Source of the DNA: DATBLE01 sp963841405
GTDB taxonomy: Bacteria; Actinomycetota; Thermoleophilia; Gaiellales; Gaiellaceae
Assembly: GCA_963841405.1 (NCBI GenBank)
Contig: CAWJCM010000003.1
Coordinates: 1 to 64,000 of the forward strand
Length of the DNA stretch: 64,000 nt
Direction: 5' to 3'
A program made the position numbers and the translations under genes. The notes under the pieces are model-generated. The model saw nothing but the letters and a program-made list of their open reading frames with translations, was not told where the DNA came from and did no database searches. Positions 48,781-56,861 of the stretch are shown in pieces. The number at the start of each line of letters is the position of its first letter. Position 1 is the stretch's first letter.

Positions 48781-50988
48781 CTAGTTCGGCGTGACGCGGT
48801 AGGCGTCGAAGACGCCCTCGACGTTCCGCAGCGCGGTCAGGAGCGCCCGCAGCGAGCCGACGTCGCCGATCTCGGCCGTGTACCAGTTCTTGGCGAGCTG
48901 GTCATGGACGTCGCCGCCGTAGGAGACGATGTTCGCGCCGTACTCGGAGAACGTCCTGGCAACGTCCTCGAGCAGCCGGGCCCGGTCCCAGGCGTCGACC
49001 GCGATCTGGACGCGGAAGCTCTGCGACGAGCCGCCCTCCCACTCCACGGGTGTGAAGCGCTCGGCGTTCTTGCGGAGCGCCCGGACGTTGGGGCAGTCCT
49101 CGCGGTGGATCGTGATCCCCTTGCCCAGCGAGATGTAGCCGACGATCGGGTCGCCCGGCACCGGCGTGCAACACTTCGCCAGCCGGACGAGGACGTCCTC
49201 GACGCCCGAGACGTTGATTCCGTACGTCTGGCTGGCCGCGGTGTCTTTCGCCTTCGGCGGCTTCAGCATGACCGCGTCTTCCTCGACGACCTGTTCGGTC
49301 TTCAGGCGCTGGATCACCTTGTTGACGATCAGGCTCGCCTGCAGCTTTCCCGAGCCGAGCGCGACGTAGAAGTCCTCTGCCTTCTTGAAGCCGGTCTCGC
49401 GGATCACCTGTGCGAGCACGGCCGAGCCGGCGACCTTGCGGTACGGAAGGTTCTGCTTCTTCAGCGCCTGCTCGAGCGTCTCGCGGCCCTTGGCCTCGGC
49501 GTCGGCGCGCGTCTCGCGCGAGAACCACTGGCGGATCTTGTTGCGGGCGCGCGACGACGCGGCAACCGACATCCAGTCGCGCGACGGGCCGCGGCCGGAC
49601 TTCGAGGTCATGATCTCCATGATGTCGCCGCTCTTCAGGCGGTAGTGGAGCGGCACGATCCGGCCGTTCGCCTTCGCGCCGACCGTGCGGTGGCCGACGT
49701 CGGTGTGAACCGAGTACGCGAAGTCGATCGGCGTCGACCCGGCCGGCAGTGTCTTCACCTCGCCCTTCGGCGTGAAGACGTAGACCTCGTCGTCGAACAG
49801 GTCGGTGCGGAGCGTCTTGATGAACTCGCGCGGGTCGGCCTCGTCCTGCTGCCAGTCCATCAGCTGCTTCATCCACGCCGTCCACTCGTCGTCACCCTTG
49901 CGCGCCTTACCGCCACGCTTGTACGCCCAGTGGGCGGCGATCCCGAGCTCGGCCGTCTCGTGCATGTTGATCGTGCGCACCTGGATCTCGAGCGGGCGGC
50001 CCTGCGGCCCGATCACGGTCGTGTGCAGCGCCCGGTAGCGGTTGAGCTTGGGCATCGCGACGTAGTCCTTGAACCGGCCGGGCATCGGCTTCCAGAGCGA
50101 GTGGATCAGGCCGAGCGCGCCGTAGCAGTCGCGCGTCCCCTCCTCCCCGGTCCGCTCGACCAGCACCCGCATGGCCGTGAGGTCATAGATCTCGTTGAAC
50201 TCGCGGCCCTTCTTCACCATCTTGTCGTAAATCGAGTAGAAGTGCTTCGCGCGGCCGGAGATCTGCGCGGGGATGCCGGCCTTGTCGAGCTCGCGCTGCA
50301 GGATCAGGCTCGCCTCGCGGACGTGCTCCTCGCGGTCGGCGCGCCGCTCGGCGACCATCGTCTTGATCTCGGCGTACTTGCGCGGGTGCAGCGTCTCGAA
50401 GGAGAGGTCCTCGAGCTCCCACTTGAGCGCGTGGATACCGAGCCGGTGCGCGAGCGGCGCGTAGATCTCCAGCGCCTCGCGCGCCTTCTGCACCTGCTTC
50501 TGCTTGCCCAGGTACTCGATCGTGCGCAGGTTGTGGAGCCGGTCGGCGAGCTTGATCAGGATCACCCGCACGTCCTGGGCCATCGCCACGATCAGCTTGC
50601 GGTAGTTCTCGGCCTCGGCGTGCTCGCGGCTCTGGAACTGGATCCTCGTCAGCTTGGTGACGCCGTCGACCAGCTGCCCGATCTCGTCGCCGAACTCGTC
50701 CTTGACCGCCTTCAGGTCCTGGTCGGTGTCCTCGACGACGTCGTGGAGCAGAGCCGCGGCGATCGTCTGCTCGTCGAGCTGGAGCTCAGCGAGGATCTTG
50801 GCAACGCCGAACGGGTGGTTGATGAACTCCTCGCCCGAGCGCCGCTGCTGACCCTCGTGCGCGCTTGCCGCGAACGAGAACGCGCGGGTCAGCAGGTCGC
50901 GGTCGAGCTCCGGCTTGTACTGCTCGACGGCCTCGATCAGCTCGTCGACGAGCTCCTGATGTCGATCGGAGACCTCGAGCACGGCCAT
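48781..50988 (-). CDS. rel: Bifunctional (p)ppGpp synthetase/hydrolase Rel
   Basis: 735-residue RelA/SpoT homologue that makes and degrades (p)ppGpp. Hydrolase domain: HD motif His82-Asp83, with Glu86-Asp87 in LLHDVVEDTD. Synthetase domain: from about 230 to 350, with FKDYVAMPKLNRYRALHTTV, where most relatives have PKxNGYQSLHT; this variation deserves a check. TGS domain about 390-450 (VYVFTPKGEVKTLPAGSTPIDFAY) and C-terminal ACT. TACAAT ends 6 nt before ATG 50988, so the message should be leaderless, and the ATG, not the nearby GTG 50994, is the likely start. Confidence 0.95.
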   Translation of the reverse strand: MAVLEVSDRHQELVDELIEAVEQYKPELDRDLLTRAFSFAASAHEGQQRRSGEEFINHPFGVAKILAELQLDEQTIAAALLHDVVEDTDQDLKAVKDEFGDEIGQLVDGVTKLTRIQFQSREHAEAENYRKLIVAMAQDVRVILIKLADRLHNLRTIEYLGKQKQVQKAREALEIYAPLAHRLGIHALKWELEDLSFETLHPRKYAEIKTMVAERRADREEHVREASLILQRELDKAGIPAQISGRAKHFYSIYDKMVKKGREFNEIYDLTAMRVLVERTGEEGTRDCYGALGLIHSLWKPMPGRFKDYVAMPKLNRYRALHTTVIGPQGRPLEIQVRTINMHETAELGIAAHWAYKRGGKARKGDDEWTAWMKQLMDWQQDEADPREFIKTLRTDLFDDEVYVFTPKGEVKTLPAGSTPIDFAYSVHTDVGHRTVGAKANGRIVPLHYRLKSGDIMEIMTSKSGRGPSRDWMSVAASSRARNKIRQWFSRETRADAEAKGRETLEQALKKQNLPYRKVAGSAVLAQVIRETGFKKAEDFYVALGSGKLQASLIVNKVIQRLKTEQVVEEDAVMLKPPKAKDTAASQTYGINVSGVEDVLVRLAKCCTPVPGDPIVGYISLGKGITIHREDCPNVRALRKNAERFTPVEWEGGSSQSFRVQIAVDAWDRARLLEDVARTFSEYGANIVSYGGDVHDQLAKNWYTAEIGDVGSLRALLTALRNVEGVFDAYRVTPN

Positions 50989-50994
50989 GGTCAC

Positions 50995-51000
50995 ATTGTA
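50995..51000 (-). promoter_or_regulatory. -10 box for leaderless rel transcript
   Basis: TACAAT, one base from the consensus TATAAT, ends 6 nt before ATG 50988. The transcription start should fall on the A of the start codon. No good -35 is seen. The recJ-rel gap upstream (51001-51167) contains nothing else I can identify. Confidence 0.6.
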
Positions 51001-51167
51001 CTTCGGGGGTTCTCGTGCGAAACGTCCCTCAGCCGGGTGTCGTTCCGAAGGAAGCGCGGTACAGGTGCCGAAGGGATGCAGGTCGTGCGCAGACGTCATT
51101 TCATCGAGCGGAAGCGGGCAGAGCTGCTCGTCCGCGTCTTCGAGCTGCTGCTCGTCCGGTCCTAGCT

Positions 51168-53051
51168 CTAGGCCGCCCGGGCGAGCTCGGGCGGCGCTTC
51201 GAGCAGCGCCCGGAAGGTCTCCGATTCGAGCAGGCTTCGCCAGCCGGCGTCTTCGCCGCCGGCGAGAAGTCCCAGCTCCTCGAAGATCGCGCGGCCCTCG
51301 GGGCTCAACGAATCGGATCGCCACTCGGCGACCAACCGCTCGCGAAGCGAAAGGTAGCGGTCGGGCGTCTCGAAGATCCGTCGGACGACCAGCTGCGGCG
51401 AGCTCGTCCCGTTCCAGGTGTTCTCCTGGAGCCTGAAGGCGACGTCGTAGGCGCCGACGCGGCGGAACCGGTCGAGCTGGGGCCCGAGTCCGAACGCGAT
51501 CGCGCTGCCGGCGGGGCGGCCGCGGTCGCGGACACGAAACCGAAGGTGCTTGCCCTCCCCCACGGTCGCGAGCTCGCTCAGCTCACAGCCGGCGACGAGC
51601 AGGTTGACGCCCGGATTCCCGAGGCCGAAGGGTGCGAGCCGCCGAAGCTCCGCGCACAGGGAGAGCGTGAGCGCCGAGCCCGGGACGATCGCGTCGACCG
51701 GCATGACCGGTCGCAGCGCGTGGTCGTCGAGGTGCGCGTCCGCGTGGACCGCGAACGCCTCCGCGAGCCCTTCCACCGACTCCGGCCGGATCGAGAGTCC
51801 CGCCGCGGCGCGATGCCCGCCGAAGCGCTCGAGGTGGTCGGCGCAAGCGACGAGACCGGCGTGGAGGTCGAAGGCCGGGATGGAGCGGCCGCTGCCCTTC
51901 CAGAGGTCGCCGTCGGTCCCCGCGATCAGCACGACCGGGCGGTGGTAGCGCTCGGCCAGCCGCGAGGCGACGATTCCGATCACACCCTCGTGCCAGCTCT
52001 CGTCGGCGACCACGTATCCGCGATGGCGGCGCCGCGCCTCCGGCCACGCGTCGATGACGGCCGAGGCGTCGCGGAGGATCCGCTCCTCGACCGCCTGGCG
52101 CTCCCGGTTCAGCTCCTCCAGCTCGGTCGCGATCCGGGTCGCGGTCTCCTCGTCGTCGGTCAGGAGCAGCTCGAGCGCGGCCGTCGGCCTGCCGAGCCGC
52201 CCGGCGGCGTTGATCCGCGGCGCGAGCCGGAAACCGACGGCGCCCTCGTCGGCGACCGCGGGGTCGACGCGGGCGGCCCGCATCAGCGCCTTCAGCCCGG
52301 GCCTGGTCGTCGTGGCCAGCCGGCGCAGCCCGGCGGTCGCCAGCGCTCGGTTCTCGTCGACGAGCGGGACGACGTCGGCGATCGTCGCCAGGGCGACGAG
52401 ATCGAGGTGACGGGCGAGCCGTTCGTCGCCCTGGCCGAGCAGCGCCTCGGCGAGCTTGTACACGACGCCGGTGCCGCACAGCTCGGGGAACGGATACGCC
52501 GAGGGCTTCGTCGCGACGATCGGGCAGTCGGGGAGCGTGTCACCGGGGCGGTGGTGATCCGTGACGATCACGTCGAGACCCGCCGCCCGTGCTTGTCGAA
52601 CCTCCGCGGCCGCAGTGATACCGCAGTCCACCGTGATCACGAGGTCGAACTCCTCTCGAGCGAGACGGGCCAGCGTCTCGCTCGACACTCCGTAGCCCTC
52701 CTCGAAGCGGCTGGGCAGGTGCCAGTCGACGTCGGCGCCGAGCTCCCGCAGCACGAGCACCGCGAGCGTGGTCGCACAGATCCCGTCGACGTCGTAGTCG
52801 CCGTGGACGCAGATCTTCGTGCCGGCCCCGATCGCAGTGCGAATCCGCTGGCACGCCTCCCGCATGTCGCCGAGCGCGAACGGATCGTGACCGGGGAGCT
52901 CTCCGCCCAGGAAGGCCGCCGCCTGCTCGGGGTCGGCGTACCCGCGGCGGACGAGCACGCTCGCGGTCGTGTCGCTCAGGTCGAGCGCGGCGGCGAGGGA
53001 CGCCTCCTGCATGGGATCGCACTGCTTGATCGTCCACGTCCCCTCGACCAT
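51168..53051 (-). CDS. recJ: Single-stranded-DNA exonuclease RecJ
   Basis: 627-residue RecJ, a 5'-3' exonuclease for recombination and mismatch repair. DHH-domain motifs are CVHGDYDVDGICATTLAVLV (about 82-101), ITVDCGITAAAE and VIVTDHHRPGDTL; the DHHA1 domain has SGRSIPAFDLHAGL and GGHRAAAGLSI, and an OB-type region follows. Metal ligands are the Asp residues in DYDVDG and TVDCG and the DHH triad. It lies upstream of rel on the same strand. ATG at 53051 has TACCTT 9 nt upstream. Confidence 0.95.
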   Translation of the reverse strand: MVEGTWTIKQCDPMQEASLAAALDLSDTTASVLVRRGYADPEQAAAFLGGELPGHDPFALGDMREACQRIRTAIGAGTKICVHGDYDVDGICATTLAVLVLRELGADVDWHLPSRFEEGYGVSSETLARLAREEFDLVITVDCGITAAAEVRQARAAGLDVIVTDHHRPGDTLPDCPIVATKPSAYPFPELCGTGVVYKLAEALLGQGDERLARHLDLVALATIADVVPLVDENRALATAGLRRLATTTRPGLKALMRAARVDPAVADEGAVGFRLAPRINAAGRLGRPTAALELLLTDDEETATRIATELEELNRERQAVEERILRDASAVIDAWPEARRRHRGYVVADESWHEGVIGIVASRLAERYHRPVVLIAGTDGDLWKGSGRSIPAFDLHAGLVACADHLERFGGHRAAAGLSIRPESVEGLAEAFAVHADAHLDDHALRPVMPVDAIVPGSALTLSLCAELRRLAPFGLGNPGVNLLVAGCELSELATVGEGKHLRFRVRDRGRPAGSAIAFGLGPQLDRFRRVGAYDVAFRLQENTWNGTSSPQLVVRRIFETPDRYLSLRERLVAEWRSDSLSPEGRAIFEELGLLAGGEDAGWRSLLESETFRALLEAPPELARAA

Positions 53052-53165
53052 GGACAGTCGAAGGTACGCACGGCACCGGACGGAGCTCCGAAGGCGGCTC
53101 AGAGGTGGCTGACCGGCTCGCCGCCCAGAGCCTCCCGTTCCCCCTCGTCCTGGACGAACGATAGT
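53052..53165. other. Gap between recJ and small membrane gene
   Basis: 114 bp with no frame, hairpin or repeat I can support. The TACCTT box for recJ lies near 53061-53066; the small membrane gene ends at 53166. Nothing else is seen. Confidence 0.5.
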
Positions 53166-53375
53166 TCAGCCTCGCCCGTCCTGCCGTTCGCCGCGGATGG
53201 ACTCCCACACGATCCGCGACCAGAGCACGACCAGGAATCCCGCCGCGCCTGCGACCATCACGATCACCGGCGACAGGATCACGGCCTTCTCGAAGGACCA
53301 GTCCAGCAGGAGCGCGGCAACCGCGACCAGCGCGAGGCAGGCTGCAAGGGCGACGAGGGCGACGCGCAGGCGCAC
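53166..53375 (-). CDS. Small two-helix membrane protein
   Basis: 69-residue protein with two membrane helices (about 4-24 and 33-53) joined by a short charged loop, and a cytoplasmic basic tail (WESIRGERQDGRG). Function unknown. GTG at 53375 has TAGACT 7 nt upstream; the opposite gene at 53420 has TATCCT 6 nt upstream, so the two share a 44-bp divergent promoter. Confidence 0.68.
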   Translation of the reverse strand: MRLRVALVALAACLALVAVAALLLDWSFEKAVILSPVIVMVAGAAGFLVVLWSRIVWESIRGERQDGRG

Positions 53376-53420
53376 GGCCGCCAGTCTAGGCGCGAAAAAC
53401 CCGTTGGTATCCTGGGTCGG
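53375..53420. promoter_or_regulatory. Divergent leaderless promoters
   Basis: TAGACT on the minus strand (53383-53388) ends 7 nt before GTG 53375; TATCCT on the plus strand (53408-53413) ends 6 nt before GTG 53420. Confidence 0.55.
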
Positions 53421-53896
53421 TGGACAGCCGCTCGCTGCCGCTCGGCGACGCCAACTACAGCTCCGGCGACGACTACGTCGTCGAATTCCTCGGATACCGC
53501 TTCAGCTTCAACGGCGCCGACTTCGAGCAGCGCGTGACCGGCGCGGCGGTCAAGCTCGGCCTGGTCGAGGCGAACGAGCTGGACGAGGACGAGACCGCCG
53601 ATCTCGTCGAGCTCGCAGCCGAGGGCCGCATCGAGGAGCCGCGGAGCCAATTCGGGCGCTACCTCGTCCGCCACTGGGAGCGGATCTCCCTCGTCGCCGG
53701 CGAGTCGCTCGTCTACTGGCTACGCAAGCTGATCTTCCGCGGCGCATGGCTCGACCACCGCGTCAAGGAGGGTCTGCTCGAGGTCGTCTGGGACGACGAC
53801 AACTCCGAATTCGCCTACCGCGACCCCCGCGGCTCGCGCGCACTGCTCGAGCTCGCGCCGGTGCCGAGCTGGCACGAACTGCAATATCGCCCCTGA
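53420..53896 (+). CDS. Acidic protein of unknown function
   Basis: 158-residue acidic soluble protein (SSGDDYVVEFLGYRFSF near the N-terminus, DDDNSEFAYRDPRGSRALL near the C-terminus). I recognise no family and no membrane segment. GTG at 53420 has TATCCT 6 nt upstream. The stop codon lies inside a long hairpin (53890-53934) that probably ends the transcript. Confidence 0.68.
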   Translation: MDSRSLPLGDANYSSGDDYVVEFLGYRFSFNGADFEQRVTGAAVKLGLVEANELDEDETADLVELAAEGRIEEPRSQFGRYLVRHWERISLVAGESLVYWLRKLIFRGAWLDHRVKEGLLEVVWDDDNSEFAYRDPRGSRALLELAPVPSWHELQYRP

Positions 53897-53934
53897 AAGT
53901 CCGCCCGCTTCGCGGGCATGACGACTTTCAGGGG
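53890..53934 (+). terminator. Nested hairpin at end of 53420 gene
   Basis: Outer stem CCCCTGAAAGTC / GACTTTCAGGGG (12 bp) encloses an inner stem GCCCGC TTC GCGGGC (53903-53917). The TGA stop at 53894-53896 is inside the outer stem. No T-tract follows, so termination or mRNA protection by structure is inferred. Confidence 0.6.
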
Positions 53935-53972
53935 TTGAAGTTCGAAGACGGTCGTCCCTCGTAGCGCCGAGG

Positions 53973-54003
53973 AGCCGCGCCCGCCAGGTCGGTCGCGGCG
54001 GCG
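53973..54003 (+). repeat. Solitary B block
   Basis: A copy of the B block (GCCGCGCCCGCCAGGTCGG then TCGCGGCGGCG), with AGG in place of the ATG seen in other copies, which shows it is not kept as a start codon. It follows the hairpin at 53890-53934 in place of an A block. Confidence 0.65.
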
Positions 54004-54027
54004 AGATCCCTGACCGACGACCGGAAC

Positions 54028-54462
54028 TCAGAGCTTCCAGACCCACATCGCCGCCGCCTCGACCTCGGCGCCGGTGGCGGCATAGAGGCGGTTCGCGGGC
54101 TCGTTGTCCGGTTCCGTGAGCACGTACATCTCGAACGCGTCCTTCGCCCGTCCGATCCGTTTCGCCTCTTCGACGAGCCGACGACCCATTCCTTGCCGTC
54201 TCGCATGCTCGGCGACGCCAAGCTCGTACAGGAAGACCGCCGTCCGACCGTCCATCCTGGACAGGACGTAGGCGAGCAGGAAGCCGTCCAGCTTGCCCTC
54301 GACGAACACCACATGGCGGGGATCGAGAAGAAACGCGTCCGCGGCCTCCGGCGTCGGTACGTGCTCCTTGAAGCGCCGTGCCACCTCGACCAGCTCCCCG
54401 CCGTCGCCGGCCCGGAGGCGACGGATCACGACGACGGCACGGAGAAGCCGAGCGTCGTCCAC
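54028..54462 (-). CDS. GNAT N-acetyltransferase
   Basis: 144-residue GNAT-family enzyme. The acetyl-CoA site is ELGVAEHARRQGMGRRLVEEA (GxGxG/A form RQGMGRR), followed by YVLTEPDNEPANRLYAATG, typical of AAC(3)-I-like aminoglycoside or peptide acetyltransferases. Substrate unknown. The start at 54462 (GTG) is preceded by GGAGGA; an internal GTG (VVVIRRLRAGD) is possible. Confidence 0.86.
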   Translation of the reverse strand: MDDARLLRAVVVIRRLRAGDGGELVEVARRFKEHVPTPEAADAFLLDPRHVVFVEGKLDGFLLAYVLSRMDGRTAVFLYELGVAEHARRQGMGRRLVEEAKRIGRAKDAFEMYVLTEPDNEPANRLYAATGAEVEAAAMWVWKL

Positions 54463-54638
54463 TCCTCCGCCGCCTTACTCAGCCCGATGCGCTTGACTGA
54501 CCGATCGGGGGCGAACTGCTCGATCCGTCGATGCTATCCGCTCGGTCGAGGTCGTCGAGCGGCCCGGCGAACCCCGGCACCCACAAGTCAGACGACACGG
54601 AGCCAGGCGATCGCGACACCGGGGGATCGACCGTAGCA

Positions 54639-54762
54639 ACCGCCGCCGCGACCGACATGGCGGGCGCGGCTCGAAGCCTGTCGAGGGTGCGAACCAGGTT
54701 AGGGAGGGGGATCCATGGGGGGAACCGGCCGTTCCCCCCATGAAGCGAGCGGAGCGAGCGTC
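54639..54762 (-). repeat. Composite repeat (B block, arm, A block) after ruvB
   Basis: Copy 10, minus orientation. The palindrome CATGGGGGGAAC / GTTCCCCCCATG (54714?-54742) has perfect 12-bp arms with CGGCC as loop. The lead at 54743-54762 is identical to that at 9635-9654 and overlaps the ruvB stop by 2 bp. The B block at 54639-54670 contains CCCGCCATGTCGGTCGCGGC. The 54463-54760 gap holds nothing else that looks coding. Confidence 0.78.
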
Positions 54763-55786
54763 AGAACAGGCTGTCGGCGCGTGCCGCCTGGTCGGCGGCC
54801 ACATGTGCGAGGCCGAGGTCGGTGACGATCCGGCCCCGCGGGGTGCGCTGGATGAACCCGAGCTGGAGCAGATAGGGCTCGTAGACGTCCTCGATCGTGT
54901 CGGGCTCCTCGCCGAGCGAGACCGCCAGCGTGGAGAGGCCGACCGGGCCGCCCGCGAACTTGTGCACGATCGACTCGAGCAGCTCGCGGTCGGTGCGCTC
55001 GAGCCCCTCCCCGTCCACCTCGAGCAGCTCGAGCGCCTCCCAGGCGATCTCGGTGGTGACCTCGCCCGCGTGACGCACCTCGGCGACGTCGCGGACCCTG
55101 CGCAGGATGCGGTTGGCGACGCGCGGGGTGCCGCGGGAACGCCGCGCGATCTCGTCGGCGGCGGCGTCGGAGATCTCGACTCCGAGGATGCTCGCCGAGC
55201 GCCGTACGATCGTCGCCAGCTCGCCGGTTTTGTAGTACGAGAGCCGGAAGGTCATCCCGAAGCGGTCGCGGAGCGGCGTCGTCAGCAGGCCGGTGCGCGT
55301 GGTCGCGCCCACGAGGGTGAACGGCGGCAGGTCGAGGGTCAGCGTGCGCGCGGCCGGCCCCTGGCCGACCACGATGTCGAGCCGGAAGTCCTCCAGGGCC
55401 GGGTAGAGGATCTCCTCGACCGCCGGATTCAGGCGATGAATCTCGTCGACGAACAACACGTCGCGGGTCTCGAGCGAGGTCAGGATCGCAGCCAGGTCGC
55501 CCTTCCGCTCGACGGCAGGACCGGCGATGGTCCTGAGCCCGACGCCGAGTTCCTCGCGGACGATGTTGGCGAGACTCGTCTTGCCGAGCCCGGGCGGGCC
55601 GACGAGCAGCACGTGGTCGAGCGCTTCGTTGCGCGTCTTGGTCGCCGCGAGGGCGACCTCGAGCTGCTCCTTGACCCGTTCCTGACCGACGAACTCGTCG
55701 AGCCGGCGCGGCCGGAGCGATCGGTCGAAGTCGTCCTCTTCCTCGCGCAGTGCCGGTGCGAGGAAGCGGGTCTCGGTTTCGCTCAT
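54761..55786 (-). CDS. ruvB: Holliday junction helicase motor RuvB
   Basis: 341-residue AAA+ motor that, with RuvA, drives branch migration. Walker A is GPPGLGKT (63-70), Walker B is LFVDEIHRLN (111-120), sensor 1 region is LVGATTRTGLLT, the arginine finger lies in APRV-type GTPRVANRILRR, and the C-terminal winged helix has GGPVGLSTLAVSLGEE. Last gene of the yebC-ruvC-ruvA-ruvB operon; the start overlaps the ruvA stop by 4 bp. Confidence 0.97.
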   Translation of the reverse strand: MSETETRFLAPALREEEDDFDRSLRPRRLDEFVGQERVKEQLEVALAATKTRNEALDHVLLVGPPGLGKTSLANIVREELGVGLRTIAGPAVERKGDLAAILTSLETRDVLFVDEIHRLNPAVEEILYPALEDFRLDIVVGQGPAARTLTLDLPPFTLVGATTRTGLLTTPLRDRFGMTFRLSYYKTGELATIVRRSASILGVEISDAAADEIARRSRGTPRVANRILRRVRDVAEVRHAGEVTTEIAWEALELLEVDGEGLERTDRELLESIVHKFAGGPVGLSTLAVSLGEEPDTIEDVYEPYLLQLGFIQRTPRGRIVTDLGLAHVAADQAARADSLF

Positions 55787-56343
55787 GCAGCCTTCTTCAA
55801 TGCCTCGCGCACTCGTTCCTCCGTCGGCAGCTCCGGGTCGACGCCGGCCAGCGCCTGCTCGGCGTCGCCGATCGAGTAGCCGAGCTCGACGAGCGCGTCG
55901 CGGGCAATGAGGTGACCCTCCACGCGGATCTCGGACACGCCGACGTCGCCGCCGACCTTCTCCTTCAGCTCGAGGACGACCCGCTGGGCTGTCTTCTTGC
56001 CGATGCCCGGGATCGCCTCGAAGCGGGCGGTGTCCTCGAGCACGATCGCGCGCTTCAGCTCGGCGGGGGGCGAGCCGGAGACGATCGCGAGTGCGACCTT
56101 CGGCCCGATGCCGGACACCGAGAGCAACTGCTCGAACAACTCGCGCTCGGCGGCGTCGGCGAAGCCGTACAGCTGGAGCGTGTCCTCGCGGACGTGGGTG
56201 TGGACCTCGAGCGTCACCTCACCACCCTCGGAGCGGCGGAGGGCACTCGGGGTGGCAGCGACCAGGTAGCCGACCCCGTTGACGTCGAGCACGAGCCCGT
56301 CCGCACGGCGCCCGACCGCACGGCCGCGCAGGCGGGCAATCAC
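55783..56343 (-). CDS. ruvA: Holliday junction-binding protein RuvA
   Basis: 186-residue RuvA, the junction-binding tetramer. Domain I is an OB fold (IARLRGRAVGRRADGLVLDV), domain II has two helix-hairpin-helix motifs (SVSGIGPKVALAIVSG and IPGIGKKTAQRVVLEL), and domain III (DALVELGYSIGDAEQALAG) binds RuvB. GTG at 56343 overlaps the ruvC stop (GTGA). Confidence 0.96.
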   Translation of the reverse strand: MIARLRGRAVGRRADGLVLDVNGVGYLVAATPSALRRSEGGEVTLEVHTHVREDTLQLYGFADAAERELFEQLLSVSGIGPKVALAIVSGSPPAELKRAIVLEDTARFEAIPGIGKKTAQRVVLELKEKVGGDVGVSEIRVEGHLIARDALVELGYSIGDAEQALAGVDPELPTEERVREALKKAA

Positions 56344-56831
56344 GACCCGACCGCCTTCAACAGCGGCGGGGCGAGCGCATGGCAGATCGCCACCGCGAGC
56401 GCGTCGGAGGCGTGGGTCGTCTTCGGCGGAGCGCGCAGCGCGAGGATCGTCCTGACCATCCGCTCGACCTGCCCTTTCTCGGCCCGCCCGTAGCCGCAGA
56501 CCGCCTGCTTCACGCGGGCAGGCGCGTATTCGGCGCACTCGACGCCGGCGAGCGCGGAGGCGACGAGCACGGCGCCCCGCGCCTGGCCGACCGAGAGCGC
56601 GATGCGGGCGTCGGCGCCGACGAACGACTCCTCCAGCGCGACGGCATCCGGCGCGTGCTGCTCCACCAGCTCCCTGACGCCCTCGAAGATCATCCTCAGG
56701 CGCAGCTCCGGCCGCTCGCGCGCCTCCGTGCGCCAGCACCCGTGGACGAGGGCCCGGAGGCGTCCGTCTGATCTGTGGACTATCGCGTAGCCGCAAGCAG
56801 CTGTTCCCGGGTCGATGCCGAGGACCTTCAC
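56340..56831 (-). CDS. ruvC: Holliday junction resolvase RuvC
   Basis: 163-residue RuvC nuclease. The catalytic acids are Asp7 (GIDPGT), Glu67 (VALEESF), and the His140-Asp143 pair in THASDALAVA. Length is close to the family (about 160-175). GTG at 56831 has TAACCT 6 nt upstream, so a second promoter may serve the ruv genes inside the operon that begins with yebC. The start codon is 30 bp downstream of the yebC stop. Confidence 0.97.
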   Translation of the reverse strand: MKVLGIDPGTAACGYAIVHRSDGRLRALVHGCWRTEARERPELRLRMIFEGVRELVEQHAPDAVALEESFVGADARIALSVGQARGAVLVASALAGVECAEYAPARVKQAVCGYGRAEKGQVERMVRTILALRAPPKTTHASDALAVAICHALAPPLLKAVGS

Positions 56832-56861
56832 GCGGTGAGGTTAGGCACCGCACCGGATGGA

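Noticed and set aside
48904..51165. 753-residue plus-strand frame opposite rel
   Set aside because: Antisense shadow of rel with no recognisable motif and extreme Arg/Asp/Val content.
51076..51165. A 28-codon frame in the recJ-rel gap (MQVVRRRHF...)
   Set aside because: No ribosome site, no promoter box and no conservation can be shown; the gap looks like upstream DNA of rel.
50865..53537. 890-residue plus-strand frame opposite recJ
   Set aside because: Antisense shadow of recJ with low-complexity composition; recJ motifs on the other strand are unambiguous.
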